DNA of 64,000 nt, from contig JALDRJ010000002.1 of NCBI GenBank assembly GCA_031315865.1, forward strand, positions 3,570,001-3,634,000, in the 5' to 3' direction. The position numbers were made by a program, and so were the translations under genes. The first letter of the stretch is position 1. The number at the start of each line of letters is the position of its first letter. Source of the DNA: Nitrospirales bacterium (GTDB lineage Bacteria > Nitrospirota > Nitrospiria > Nitrospirales > UBA8639). Positions 16,968 to 26,266 of the stretch are shown here, in pieces. A model generated the notes under the pieces. The model was not told the origin of the DNA. It made no database searches and saw only the letters and a program-made list of their open reading frames with translations.

Positions 16968-18125
16968 ATGTCGATGTATAAACTATGGGAGCAAACCTTT
17001 TTCATAGGATTTTGGGTCGGAATTTTTGTGTTTTTTTCTTCCCTTGCCTCAGCCTCACCCCCTGATCATATAGCTCTCAGTAAAGAAGTCGAGCAAAAAC
17101 TCCTATCCATTACATCAGATCAGCAGGCTATTCGATTCTACCGGCAATCCTTGGGGTTATCTCGGCAATCCACAGACCATCGCACCCGATATAATCCTCA
17201 AACATCCTCCCAACTCTTTCCCAAGACCCAGCAGAAGATCATCTCTCTGACAAGAAATCTTCTGGCGACAACGGTGGCGAGAACGATTCAAACTTACGTG
17301 CAACACCATGACCTCAACAATCTGACGTACCTTGATGAACATGCAGAAACAATCGAATGGATGCGTTCCCATTCATCCCTTCCTCCATCAGTCAGCGACA
17401 TGATGACCTTCCATTCACACCTTCAGGCCTATTTTAAAAATGGCTTGACACTCACGAATCGTCCTGACGATTTTGAGGCCTTCGCAACGTTCATAGACCA
17501 TCGTTACCCCATGCTGACCGGTTCGCAGGACTCATGGGTCCATCTTATGGAACAGGGAGAATTAGAGAAGATATCTGAACGTCTTACTGAATATTGGGAT
17601 GCACCGGCATCTCAAAGCCATCTTGACGGCGGGCCATCAGAGCTACAAGACCATCGAGTATCCCCGCTCAATTACGCCCATTATTATAGCCAGACACGAC
17701 TGTGGCCGATCTTTAGAGCCTATCTTCTCAGCCTCGCTATTCGTGCGGAGGCGGAATCTCTTCTATCTGCCGAGCAAACACTGACATCCATACACAATGA
17801 TCAAGAGTCGGACACCCTAACACGAGCGAAAGCGCGCATATGCGGAAAATGGCAATGGACTGTTCACAATCATCAAAATCATGGCGACCATAAACTCATC
17901 ATGTATTTGGGAGAATCCAAGGATTTTCCCGCCTCCCAACCTCAACCAACAGACGTGCAAATTCACGGAAACACAGTCTACTTGCTGTGGAAATTCCCCC
18001 AGGGCTTCCAGGAAGATAGCCTGTTATTGAGCAACAATGATGGACGACTAGAAGGGACGTTCCAAAACACGTTCGGTCCCTATGGAAGCATTACGGGAAA
18101 ACGCCTGTCTTCATGCAAAAAATAG
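16968..18125 (+). CDS. Exported protein of unknown function
   Basis: A 385-residue protein with an N-terminal hydrophobic stretch (residues ~10-28, IGFWVGIFVFFSSLASA) ending in a probable signal-peptidase site. The mature part is mostly helical and polar. Its C-terminal ~100 residues, after a CGKWQWTVHNHQNHG segment, look like beta strands closing with a Cys (CKK). I do not recognise a family. The start could be the ATG at 16968 or the one two codons later; neither has a clear ribosome-binding site. It lies between the hydrolase-like gene and putA on the same strand, about 100 bases from each. Confidence 0.65.
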   Translation: MSMYKLWEQTFFIGFWVGIFVFFSSLASASPPDHIALSKEVEQKLLSITSDQQAIRFYRQSLGLSRQSTDHRTRYNPQTSSQLFPKTQQKIISLTRNLLATTVARTIQTYVQHHDLNNLTYLDEHAETIEWMRSHSSLPPSVSDMMTFHSHLQAYFKNGLTLTNRPDDFEAFATFIDHRYPMLTGSQDSWVHLMEQGELEKISERLTEYWDAPASQSHLDGGPSELQDHRVSPLNYAHYYSQTRLWPIFRAYLLSLAIRAEAESLLSAEQTLTSIHNDQESDTLTRAKARICGKWQWTVHNHQNHGDHKLIMYLGESKDFPASQPQPTDVQIHGNTVYLLWKFPQGFQEDSLLLSNNDGRLEGTFQNTFGPYGSITGKRLSSCKK

Positions 18126-18221
18126 CCCCCACCTAAGTTCAGTCTGAGAGCTGATTCATCCAAGGCCTCCTCTTCTCGAAAAAGTGCAGTATAATGAAAA
18201 GGAAAGGGGGCAAGAATCATC

Positions 18222-21203
18222 ATGGTATCCCCGGATGTACTCGAACCATCCGTTCAACGCATCGGTCACTCTCTCAACGCGAGATCACGGCATACATTAG
18301 ATCTATTTAACCACCGCCGCTTAATCGACCTTTTGCTCGACTGGGGAACCAGAGATGAGCAACTCAAGGTACAATTATTCCGCTTTATCGATGTGCTGCC
18401 GGCACTGCGGACTGACGAACAATTTTTTCTGGTTTTCAAAGAGTATTTTCAGGATCTCCCGACTCTTCCTTCCGCCGTCCGTTGGGTTCTGAAAGAGACT
18501 CCGGCAGGGTCCGTTCGTGCGCGCGTTGGAACATCCCTGCTCAGACGACAATTTCTCAGAACGGCCAAAACCTTTATGGCCGGGAATTCGGTCGAGCAGG
18601 CGCTTGCCACACTCCATAAACTCTGGCGGTCTGGCAGCGGATTCTCTGTCGACTTACTCGGAGAGGCCACAGTAAGTGAAGACGAAGCCGATGACTACCA
18701 GGAACGCTGTCTTCATACCTTGCGCTACCTTGCACAGGCCACACAATGCTGGGAAGAACGTTCGATTCTGGAACATGACCACCTGGGACCGATTCCTCAA
18801 GTTCAGCTATCCATAAAAATTTCAGCACTCTACTCACAACTGGACCCGATTGACCCAGATGGAAGTTTTTCAGCGGTCGCGTCTCGACTACGCCCCATCC
18901 TTGACCTGGCCCATTCGCTTCCCGCTGGCATCACGTTTGATATGGAACAAGTTGAGCTCAGAGATCTGACGATCAACATCTTTACCCGCATACTGTCCGA
19001 GGAGGCCTATTCGTCCTACCCGCATGCGTCCATCGCACTTCAGGCCTACCTCAAAGATACTGAGCAGAGTTTAGATCAACTCGTGATGTGGGCAAAAAAA
19101 CGGGGAGCTCCTATTGGCATTCGCCTGGTGAAAGGAGCCTATTGGGATTCAGAAACTGTGCAGTATCAGCAGCGAGGCTGGCCAATTCCTGTCTTCGTGA
19201 ATAAAGCCGAAACCGACCAAAATTACGAAAGACTGACGCATACGCTCCTACAAAATCTTGATGTCATCCGACCGGCTTTCGGCACGCACAATTTGCGCAC
19301 GCTGTCGCACACTCAAGCATTGGCCGACTTTCTCAATCTCCCGAAAGAAGTCTATGAATTCCAGATGCTGTACGGCATGACGCATGGCTTACAGGAAGCT
19401 GTGATCGGCTCGGGACACCGCATGCGTATTTATACTCCCGTCGGAGAGTTGATCCCAGGCATGGCTTACTTGGTTAGGCGGTTATTGGAAAATTCTTCCA
19501 ATGAAGGATTCATTCATAAGCTGCATGAACAAGACAGCTCGCTCGACCAATTGCTATCTCCGCCACTCGTTCACGGTGAACAGAATGGACTGCTGATATC
19601 TTCCTCTATATCACAAACGATATCAGCAGATACCGACCCTCCGACATTTCAAAACGAACCCCTCCTGGATTTCTCTCAACCCGGCTCTCGTCAACCCATT
19701 GAACAGGCCGTCCATCGTATACGTCAGCAATTGGGCGAGACGCATACGTTTCCTCTTCCGACGGGCCGCACTGGATCAGGACCTGACCTCGTCACGGTCA
19801 ACCCCAGTGCACCGGATGAGATCATCGCCACATTCCCGAGCGTCACAGTCCAGGACATCAACGCGACAATCGAGGCGGCCAGATCTTCCCTGCCATCCTG
19901 GCGCCGTACCTCCCAGGCACTGCGAATTCAGATGATGTTCAAAGCGGCTTCGTTGATGAGAGAACGGCGATCAGAACTCATCGCCTGGGAAATCCTGGAA
20001 ACCGGGAAGCCGTGGCGCGAAGCTGATGCCGATGTGGCTGAAGCGATAGACTTCCTTGAATTTTACGGGCGGCAGATGCACCACATTTCTCAAACCGCTT
20101 CACTGCGATCTGAACCTGGAGAAGCCAACCAACTTCGATACAGTTCCAGAGGACTTGCCGCCATCATCGCTCCCTGGAATTTCTCACTGGCCATTCCGAC
20201 TGGAATGCTTTCTGCCGCGCTGGTCACCGGAAACATCACACTCTTTAAACCATCCGAACGGTCGACGATGGTCGGCTATCAACTTTATCGGCTCTTTCGT
20301 GAAGCTGGAATTCCAGAGTCTGCCCTCTACTTCCTCCCGGGTGGACCGACGGTAGGACAGACGCTAGTCCGTCATCCTCACGTACACCTGGTCGTCTTCA
20401 CGGGATCGAAAGACGTGGGCCTCGAGATTATCTCCGAAGCCGCCTATGTCCAGCCCAAACAACATCATGTCAAACATGTGATCGCCGAAATGGGCGGAAA
20501 AAACGCGATCATCGTCGATGAAACGGCAGATCTCGATCAAGCAGTCACAGGAGTATTGACGAGCGCCACTGGATATCAGGGACAGAAGTGTTCAGCTTGC
20601 TCACGCGTCATCGTCATCGAGTCAATCCATGATGTGTTCCTTCAACGTTTACTGCAAGCCGCACAGAGTGTGCCGGTCGGTCCCCCAGAACACAGTCACC
20701 AGCGCATGGGGCCGCTGATCGACGCACGGGCGCTTGCCCGCGTTCGTCACTACGTTGAAATCGGCAAGGGCGAAGGCGTATGTGCGCTGGATCGAAAGAT
20801 GGAAGGACCCGGGTTTTTTCAAGGCCCAGTTATTTTCACCGACATCAAACCGCACCATCGTCTGGCGCAAGAAGAAATTTTCGGCCCAGTCATGGCGATC
20901 ATGAAGGCAACGGATTTCAATCATGCACTGAAACTCGCCAATGATTCATGTTTTGCCCTCACCGGGGCAATTTACTCTCGAAGCCCCCGCAACATCGAAG
21001 AAGCGTGCCAAAATTTTGATGTTGGGAATTTCTACATCAATAGGCCATCAACTGGGGCATTGGTCGGACGCCAGCCATTCGGTGGGCATCGCCTATCAGG
21101 AATTGGCATGAAGGCAGGGGGAGAACAGTACTTACGGCAGTTTCTGGTCGAACGCGTGATTAGTGAGAACACGCTTCGTCGCGGATTCGCTCCGGCTTCC
21201 TAA
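18222..21203 (+). CDS. putA: Bifunctional proline dehydrogenase / glutamate-semialdehyde dehydrogenase
   Basis: A 993-residue PutA that oxidises proline to glutamate in two steps: FAD-dependent proline dehydrogenase, then NAD-dependent oxidation of the semialdehyde. The N-terminal half (to ~480) is the ProDH barrel with LSIKISALYSQLDP, RLVKGAYWDSE and FGTHNLRTL. The C-terminal half is an aldehyde dehydrogenase with IIAPWNFSLAIP, FTGSKDVGL, EMGGKNAIIV (general-base Glu) and GQKCSACSR (nucleophile Cys near 790). There is no N-terminal DNA-binding domain, so it is a purely enzymatic form. AAAGGGGGC precedes the ATG. The last 72 bases overlap the end of a convergent gene. Confidence 0.95.
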   Translation: MVSPDVLEPSVQRIGHSLNARSRHTLDLFNHRRLIDLLLDWGTRDEQLKVQLFRFIDVLPALRTDEQFFLVFKEYFQDLPTLPSAVRWVLKETPAGSVRARVGTSLLRRQFLRTAKTFMAGNSVEQALATLHKLWRSGSGFSVDLLGEATVSEDEADDYQERCLHTLRYLAQATQCWEERSILEHDHLGPIPQVQLSIKISALYSQLDPIDPDGSFSAVASRLRPILDLAHSLPAGITFDMEQVELRDLTINIFTRILSEEAYSSYPHASIALQAYLKDTEQSLDQLVMWAKKRGAPIGIRLVKGAYWDSETVQYQQRGWPIPVFVNKAETDQNYERLTHTLLQNLDVIRPAFGTHNLRTLSHTQALADFLNLPKEVYEFQMLYGMTHGLQEAVIGSGHRMRIYTPVGELIPGMAYLVRRLLENSSNEGFIHKLHEQDSSLDQLLSPPLVHGEQNGLLISSSISQTISADTDPPTFQNEPLLDFSQPGSRQPIEQAVHRIRQQLGETHTFPLPTGRTGSGPDLVTVNPSAPDEIIATFPSVTVQDINATIEAARSSLPSWRRTSQALRIQMMFKAASLMRERRSELIAWEILETGKPWREADADVAEAIDFLEFYGRQMHHISQTASLRSEPGEANQLRYSSRGLAAIIAPWNFSLAIPTGMLSAALVTGNITLFKPSERSTMVGYQLYRLFREAGIPESALYFLPGGPTVGQTLVRHPHVHLVVFTGSKDVGLEIISEAAYVQPKQHHVKHVIAEMGGKNAIIVDETADLDQAVTGVLTSATGYQGQKCSACSRVIVIESIHDVFLQRLLQAAQSVPVGPPEHSHQRMGPLIDARALARVRHYVEIGKGEGVCALDRKMEGPGFFQGPVIFTDIKPHHRLAQEEIFGPVMAIMKATDFNHALKLANDSCFALTGAIYSRSPRNIEEACQNFDVGNFYINRPSTGALVGRQPFGGHRLSGIGMKAGGEQYLRQFLVERVISENTLRRGFAPAS

Positions 21204-21995
21204 GATCGTTGGCTCTTGAAGCGTCGATTGTTCCAGTTCCTCAATCACCTCGATCAGTCGATCATTCTCAGACCGTAATGACGGGATGGTTTGACGTTCT
21301 TCATACTTTAGCAGGCCTATGCCCCGCCCAAACCAGGCCGTCATCGTATCGGTTCCATGTACCACAGTGTCTAGCCCAGATAAATGGACATTCATGGTCA
21401 TGTGAGCCACCACACGAATGGCCTCGGCGTACGTACCAAGTGGAACGGTCACAGTTTCTTGTCCTTCCACAGACACCGTGGCTTGCACATCAACTTTCTC
21501 CGTTTGTCCATCACGATCCAAATCCAGGCCTAGATTGAGCCCTTTGCGATTCAGCTGCTGAAAGGAATTCGGGATTGTCAGCGGAAATCGAATAATCTGA
21601 TAAGGAACCAATTGTTTTTCAAGGGTGGTCCCAGGCTTCGACCCAAAATAGCGAATACCAGCAGCATCACGACGATAGTAACTGTCCGATGGTCCTTGAT
21701 CGCCGGGATTGGTATCGTGAAAGACCGTCAATTCCACCCCATCTTTCATTTCTGTTCCTATTACTGTAGACACATTCGTGAAGGACTTCTCTGCAATCTG
21801 CACCATCGTGCCATCAATAAACCGCCCTCGATAGGTCCACTCATTTCCCTTCTGGTCAGGAAAATATTCTTCAATGTTGGATACGACGATACCTGGAGAA
21901 CTCGCAAGACTATCGATTGGAATGCCAAGAACACCGGAACAGGCCAAGCCGAGGCATAGACTCACGCACATAACATTGACCATTCTAAAGACCAA
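21132..21995 (-). CDS. Exported protein of unknown function
   Basis: A 287-residue protein with an N-terminal hydrophobic signal (MCVSLCLGLACSGVLG). The mature domain begins SNIEEYFPDQKGNEWTYRG and continues with beta-strand segments, TVPLGTYAEAIRV and a WFGRGIGLLKYEE closing motif. The pattern (x-G-N-x-W-x-Y near the start, W[FY]xxGxGLVK near the end) recurs in many secreted proteins of unknown role, often annotated as hypothetical lipoproteins. The C-terminal ~23 residues overlap putA on the opposite strand, so part of the tail may be dispensable. Function unknown. Confidence 0.7.
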   Translation of the reverse strand: MVFRMVNVMCVSLCLGLACSGVLGIPIDSLASSPGIVVSNIEEYFPDQKGNEWTYRGRFIDGTMVQIAEKSFTNVSTVIGTEMKDGVELTVFHDTNPGDQGPSDSYYRRDAAGIRYFGSKPGTTLEKQLVPYQIIRFPLTIPNSFQQLNRKGLNLGLDLDRDGQTEKVDVQATVSVEGQETVTVPLGTYAEAIRVVAHMTMNVHLSGLDTVVHGTDTMTAWFGRGIGLLKYEERQTIPSLRSENDRLIEVIEELEQSTLQEPTILGSRSESATKRVLTNHAFDQKLP

Positions 21996-22305
21996 AACAC
22001 CCTCCTTTGTCTATGATAAATTTCCTAGGGCACAATATCATAGACTTCCGCACTCAGCAAGAAATGAGTTCGAGCACATACAATCGACCTCATCCATTAC
22101 TCCCCTAAGCCACATTGGATGCCTCCGTCCTTTAACTTTTTGGACATCCCGTTTTATGCATGAAAGAAAGCCATAGTCTTGACGGATTGCGACTGGGCAC
22201 CTCTCTTTCGTTTTTCATACGGCTCATGCTCTAATTGCCAAGCCTCTAGAGTCAATCAACATCTTGGCATGCCGAGACTTGCTTTTCAGCCGGAATGCGA
22301 TTTGT
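21996..22305. other. Divergent intergenic region
   Basis: About 310 bases between an exported-protein gene (minus) and the SDR gene (plus). It presumably contains both promoters. I see no strong -35/-10 pair, hairpin or riboswitch. Confidence 0.4.
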
Positions 22306-23046
22306 ATGAGCACTTCAACAAAATTCAACCCTCCATGCGCGTTAGTGGCGGGAGGGTCGGGAGTCATCGGCAAAGCGATTGCTCAACACTTTGGACAACA
22401 TCGTTGGCATGTTGGCATTCAGTATTGGACGAACCAGGATTCAGCCAAAGAAATATCACAAGACATCCATGCTTCCGGCGGAACTGCGACCATCTATCAA
22501 GCGAACATTCAGGACCCAGTACAAATTCAAAGGATGGTTGCTCAATGTATTGAAGAGCAACAACGACTTGACGCGTTGATTTGGGCCATCGGGATTGCGC
22601 ACAGCCGCCTGCTAGCTCAGACCACTCCTGAATCATGGGCTGCTCAATTAACCACGAACTTAACCGGGTGCTTCCGGTTGCTACATGCCGTGGCCCCAAT
22701 CTTCGAGGAGCAACAATTTGGAACAATTGTTCTTGTCGGATCACTGTCAGGCGCACAAGGAAGGACAGGACAGTCTGCGTATGCTTCCTCGAAAGCTGGA
22801 CTCATCGGTCTGATGAAGAGTGTCGCCAAAGAGTGGGCTCCTTGGAATATCCGAGTGAATACAATATTTCCAGGCTGGCATCGTTCTCCGTTATCGGGTA
22901 AAGCCCTCTCACGTGCCGACACATTGGGGAGTCATGTTCTTACAACTCGACCAGCGATCACAGACGTCGCCGCAGCTGTTTATCAATTAGCGGCCATGGA
23001 AGGGATCTCGGGGCAAGTCTGGAACATGGACAGTCGAGTTGAATGA
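22306..23046 (+). CDS. Short-chain dehydrogenase/reductase (FabG-like)
   Basis: A 246-residue classical SDR. GGSGVIGKAIA is the cofactor-binding motif, and the NAG-type motif reads WAIGIA. Catalytic Ser sits in LVGSLSGAQG, with Tyr and Lys in YASSK. NIRVNTIFPGW follows as in FabG-type ketoreductases. The ATG at 22306 is preferred because the upstream 14 codons add nothing recognisable. It lies 74 bases ahead of bioD on the same strand, so a role in making or modifying the biotin precursor chain is possible, but that is inference from position only. A simple oxidoreductase of unrelated pathway is equally possible. Confidence 0.8.
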   Translation: MSTSTKFNPPCALVAGGSGVIGKAIAQHFGQHRWHVGIQYWTNQDSAKEISQDIHASGGTATIYQANIQDPVQIQRMVAQCIEEQQRLDALIWAIGIAHSRLLAQTTPESWAAQLTTNLTGCFRLLHAVAPIFEEQQFGTIVLVGSLSGAQGRTGQSAYASSKAGLIGLMKSVAKEWAPWNIRVNTIFPGWHRSPLSGKALSRADTLGSHVLTTRPAITDVAAAVYQLAAMEGISGQVWNMDSRVE

Positions 23047-23120
23047 CTCTTACACAAGTCATTAATGTGATCTGGTAATAGATACTCAAGACAACCGTTT
23101 TTCCCCTCAGAGAATACACA

Positions 23121-23852
23121 GTGAGAAATGGCCTCTTCATCACAGGAACAGGTACCGGAGTCGGCAAAACCGTGATAACCGCTGCACTTGCGCGATATAT
23201 GCAAGAACGGGGATGCGACATTGGCGTGATGAAGCCAATTGAAACTGGAAGCAGTCAAGATGAGCCTCCATCATCCGATGCCTATCGATTGAGACAGGCT
23301 AGCCGATCTGGTCAATCACTTGATTCCGTTTGTCCGTATCGCTTTCCCGATCCAATCGCTCCTCTTGCGGCCGCTCATCGAAGAGGAAAAACCATTGACC
23401 TGTTCTCGATTCAAACTCATTATCGAAGGCTGCAGGACCAGTTTGAATGGGTTCTGGTCGAGGGCGTGGGTGGGCTCATGGTTCCGCTTACTAAACAGGA
23501 GACTGTACGGGACCTTATCCAGCTCCTGGACTTGCCCTGCCTCGTCGTCGGTCATGCCACGCTAGGAGGCGTCAATCATCTCCTGTTGACGCTTGAAGCC
23601 TTGGAAAATGTCCACATTCAAGTTTTGGCGATCATTTTGATCCAATGTGAAGCGTCAACGAATCAGGACATTCAGAACCTACAGATGGCCTCCACGATTG
23701 ATCTCGCTCGAACCTTGAGCAAGCCCCCCGTGTTGGGTCCATTACGGTATGTCGAGGCATTCAATCGGGACTGGGAGGAAGGCATCAACCGACTGCAACA
23801 CCAGGATGCAATCAAAAACCTGGCCGACCTGCTTATGCAAAGGCTGACATAA
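23121..23852 (+). CDS. bioD: Dethiobiotin synthetase
   Basis: A 243-residue ATP-dependent carboxylase that closes the ureido ring of biotin (DAPA + CO2 to dethiobiotin). GTGTGVGKTVITAAL is the P-loop, VMKPIETG binds DAPA, and VEGVGGLMVPL is the second family motif. It starts with GTG. The last 20 bases overlap thiE, which converges from the right. No other biotin gene is visible beside it except possibly the preceding SDR; the user of biotin, acetyl-CoA carboxylase, is encoded 1-3 kb downstream. Confidence 0.93.
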   Translation: MRNGLFITGTGTGVGKTVITAALARYMQERGCDIGVMKPIETGSSQDEPPSSDAYRLRQASRSGQSLDSVCPYRFPDPIAPLAAAHRRGKTIDLFSIQTHYRRLQDQFEWVLVEGVGGLMVPLTKQETVRDLIQLLDLPCLVVGHATLGGVNHLLLTLEALENVHIQVLAIILIQCEASTNQDIQNLQMASTIDLARTLSKPPVLGPLRYVEAFNRDWEEGINRLQHQDAIKNLADLLMQRLT

Positions 23853-24474
23853 ACCCTGCCAGGGCTGACTGAATCTGTGTAGCCCCAAGAATAGCCGATG
23901 CGACAGCCACGCCATCGGCCCCCGCGGCAATCAGGGTTGGCACTGTTTCGGCCGTGATTCCCCCAATGGCAAAAATCGGAAGCGTCGTCATGTTTCGCAC
24001 AGCTTGCAACCCTTGAACACCCACGAGCGGTTCCAAGTTGGCTTTCGTATTCGTTGAATAGATGGGGCCAAAACCCAGATAATCAGCCCCTTCAGCAATC
24101 GCGGCGTGAACTTCCTCTAATCGATGCGTCGAGACGCCGAGCAAACAGTCTTCCCCCATCAGCTGTCGCACCATGGATACAGGAAGATCCGACTGCCCGA
24201 CATGCACCCCATCCGCGTCGACCGCCTGGGCAAGATCACAGCGATCGTTTACGATAAACTGCATGCCTAATTGACCCGCCTGTTCCCGAAACATGCTGGC
24301 CCGCTTATACATCTCCCGCATATTGCCTTGCTTGTTCCTATACTGGACCAATCGGACTCCAGCTTCTCCAGCCTGCTTCAACACGTCACTCAACGTATAC
24401 CGGCATGTCAAAGATTCATCTAAAATCAGATAGACTCCACTCAGGTGGGAGCGGCATGAGGAAGAAGGAGACAT
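23833..24474 (-). CDS. thiE: Thiamine-phosphate synthase
   Basis: A 213-residue TIM-barrel enzyme that couples hydroxymethylpyrimidine diphosphate with thiazole phosphate to give thiamine phosphate. GVRLVQYRNK, FIVNDRCDLA, ADGVHVGQSDLP, GVSTHRLEE, ADYLGFGPIYST and FAIGGITAETV are the ThiE motifs in order, with the diphosphate-binding Asn/Asp pair present. It is transcribed towards bioD and overlaps it tail to tail by 20 bases. It follows accC on the same strand by 12 bases, so it may be the last gene of that transcript. No TPP riboswitch is seen. Confidence 0.93.
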   Translation of the reverse strand: MSPSSSCRSHLSGVYLILDESLTCRYTLSDVLKQAGEAGVRLVQYRNKQGNMREMYKRASMFREQAGQLGMQFIVNDRCDLAQAVDADGVHVGQSDLPVSMVRQLMGEDCLLGVSTHRLEEVHAAIAEGADYLGFGPIYSTNTKANLEPLVGVQGLQAVRNMTTLPIFAIGGITAETVPTLIAAGADGVAVASAILGATQIQSALAGFMSAFA

Positions 24475-24486
24475 GGGAATGGATAC

Positions 24487-25839
24487 CTATGAGACTGGAC
24501 GTGGCGTCATCACGCGATCCAAGAACCTCGTTGACACCTGTCCCTTTTGAAAGTCCGGATGATCGAGCACGCGTCGATGTAGAGGAATGGTTGTTTGAAC
24601 CCCTTCAATGGTGAACTCATCAAGCGCCCGTCGAGTTCTTGCCAGAGCTTCCTCCCGATCACGTCCATAGCCAATGAGCTTTGCGACCAGAGAGTCATAA
24701 TAAGGGAGGACAACCCCGGACGACTCCATGGAGGAATCCACCCGGATACCAGGTCCGCCTGGAGGATGATACCTGGTCACGATGCCAGGACTTGGAGTAA
24801 ACCGATCGGGACATTCGGCATTCACTCGACATTCGATCGCATGCCCGGTCAACCGTATATCTCGTTGACTAAATGAAAGTCGTTGCCCCGCAGCGATTCG
24901 AATCTGCTCTTTGATTAAATCAATGCCCGTCACCATTTCCGTCACAGGATGTTCCACCTGAATGCGTGTATTGACCTCCATAAAATAAAACTGGCCATCA
25001 CGATCGAGTAAGAATTCAACGGTCCCGGCATTTTGGTAATTGACAGACTTCATGACCTGGATCGCCACTTTTCCCATCCTCTGACGCAATTGCTCATTCA
25101 TGCCAGGAGATGGAGATTCTTCGATAAGTTTTTGATACCGCCGCTGGACGGAACAGTCTCGTTCGCCGAGATGCACAACACGACCGTACTGATCGGCCAA
25201 GACCTGAATCTCAATATGACGAGGATCTTGGAAAAACCGCTCCAAGTACACGCCGCCATGACCAAATGAGGATTCGGCTTCTCTTTGAGCTGCCTGGACT
25301 GCCACGAGCAAATCCTCCGCCTTTGTCACGACACGCATCCCCCGTCCCCCTCCACCGGAAGAGGCTTTGACAATCACGGGAAACCCGATCTTTGCGGCAA
25401 TTTTCTGGCAATCTTGATCAGGACCAATCTCGCCATCACTTCCGGGGAGCACCGGAATTCCCTCCCGGCTGAGCTGTTGACGAGCCTTGGACTTATCTCC
25501 CAATAAGGCGATGTGTTCAGATGTTGGTCCGATAAATTTTAGGCCGATCGACTCGCAGACTTCAGCGAAGTGGGCATTTTCTGCGAGAAACCCATAGCCT
25601 GGATGAATGGCGTCGACTCCGGTGACTTCCGCTGCACTCAACACATTAGGGATATTTCGATAGCTCAATGCCCCATCAGCCGGTCCGATACAAATATGTT
25701 CATCCGCTTGTCGTACGGGGAGCGACCCGGCATCCACATCGGCATACACGATAACCGATCGAATGCCTAGCTCCCGGCAGGCCCGGATAATCCGAAGCGC
25801 AATTTCCCCACGATTCGCGACGAGAATTTTTTTAAACAC
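24487..25839 (-). CDS. accC: Acetyl-CoA carboxylase biotin carboxylase subunit
   Basis: A 450-residue ATP-grasp enzyme that carboxylates biotin on AccB, the first half-reaction of fatty-acid synthesis. FKKILVANRGEIALRIIRA begins the domain, ASSGGGGRGM is the ATP-grasp glycine loop, RDCSVQRRYQK follows, and MEVNTRIQVEHPVTE holds the catalytic residues. The frame is open to 25893, but homology begins at the GTG at 25839, so the shorter start is chosen. Length matches E. coli AccC (449). Contrary to the usual tight accBC pair, 427 bases separate it from accB. Confidence 0.95.
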   Translation of the reverse strand: MFKKILVANRGEIALRIIRACRELGIRSVIVYADVDAGSLPVRQADEHICIGPADGALSYRNIPNVLSAAEVTGVDAIHPGYGFLAENAHFAEVCESIGLKFIGPTSEHIALLGDKSKARQQLSREGIPVLPGSDGEIGPDQDCQKIAAKIGFPVIVKASSGGGGRGMRVVTKAEDLLVAVQAAQREAESSFGHGGVYLERFFQDPRHIEIQVLADQYGRVVHLGERDCSVQRRYQKLIEESPSPGMNEQLRQRMGKVAIQVMKSVNYQNAGTVEFLLDRDGQFYFMEVNTRIQVEHPVTEMVTGIDLIKEQIRIAAGQRLSFSQRDIRLTGHAIECRVNAECPDRFTPSPGIVTRYHPPGGPGIRVDSSMESSGVVLPYYDSLVAKLIGYGRDREEALARTRRALDEFTIEGVQTTIPLHRRVLDHPDFQKGQVSTRFLDRVMTPRPVS

Positions 25840-26266
25840 TATCCATATTCCAATCAATTTAACGGGCTGTGCCGTATGCCTCGGGTATTTCAAGCCACAT
25901 TTCCGTATGTGCCAGCACGAAGCATATTACCCGTTGGTTCATCTCATCACTCTGTCTCATCCTCCGATCTTTCAACGGCTTCATGAACGAGACCCGCATC
26001 TAAACCGTTCTCGTGTGACCAATGGAGTAATGTGTAAACCGACTCCTCTTCGTTTAAGGACTATTGAGAATTTTAAAACCCTACACATCATCAGAAAACC
26101 TCTACAGAGCCCCTCTTTGGCGTTTTCAATGAAGAGGGTTTTGACATGGGTGAGATTCCTGCCTATGGACCACTCAGTCTTGGCAAGAGCAAAAAGATAC
26201 GTCAGGGCTGTTCCTCGTCATCTTCATTCGACATTCACGACAGAGGAACCATTCTCAGGAATGGAG
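25840..26266. other. Unusually long accB-accC spacer
   Basis: No minus-strand gene fits in these 427 bases. A 199-codon plus-strand open frame crosses the region and runs into accB and accC, but it has no motif or start signal and is rejected. A small inverted repeat (CCCTCTT...AAGAGGG near 26119-26145) followed on the plus strand by TTTT is present. The region may hold a separate accC promoter or leader. Confidence 0.45.
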
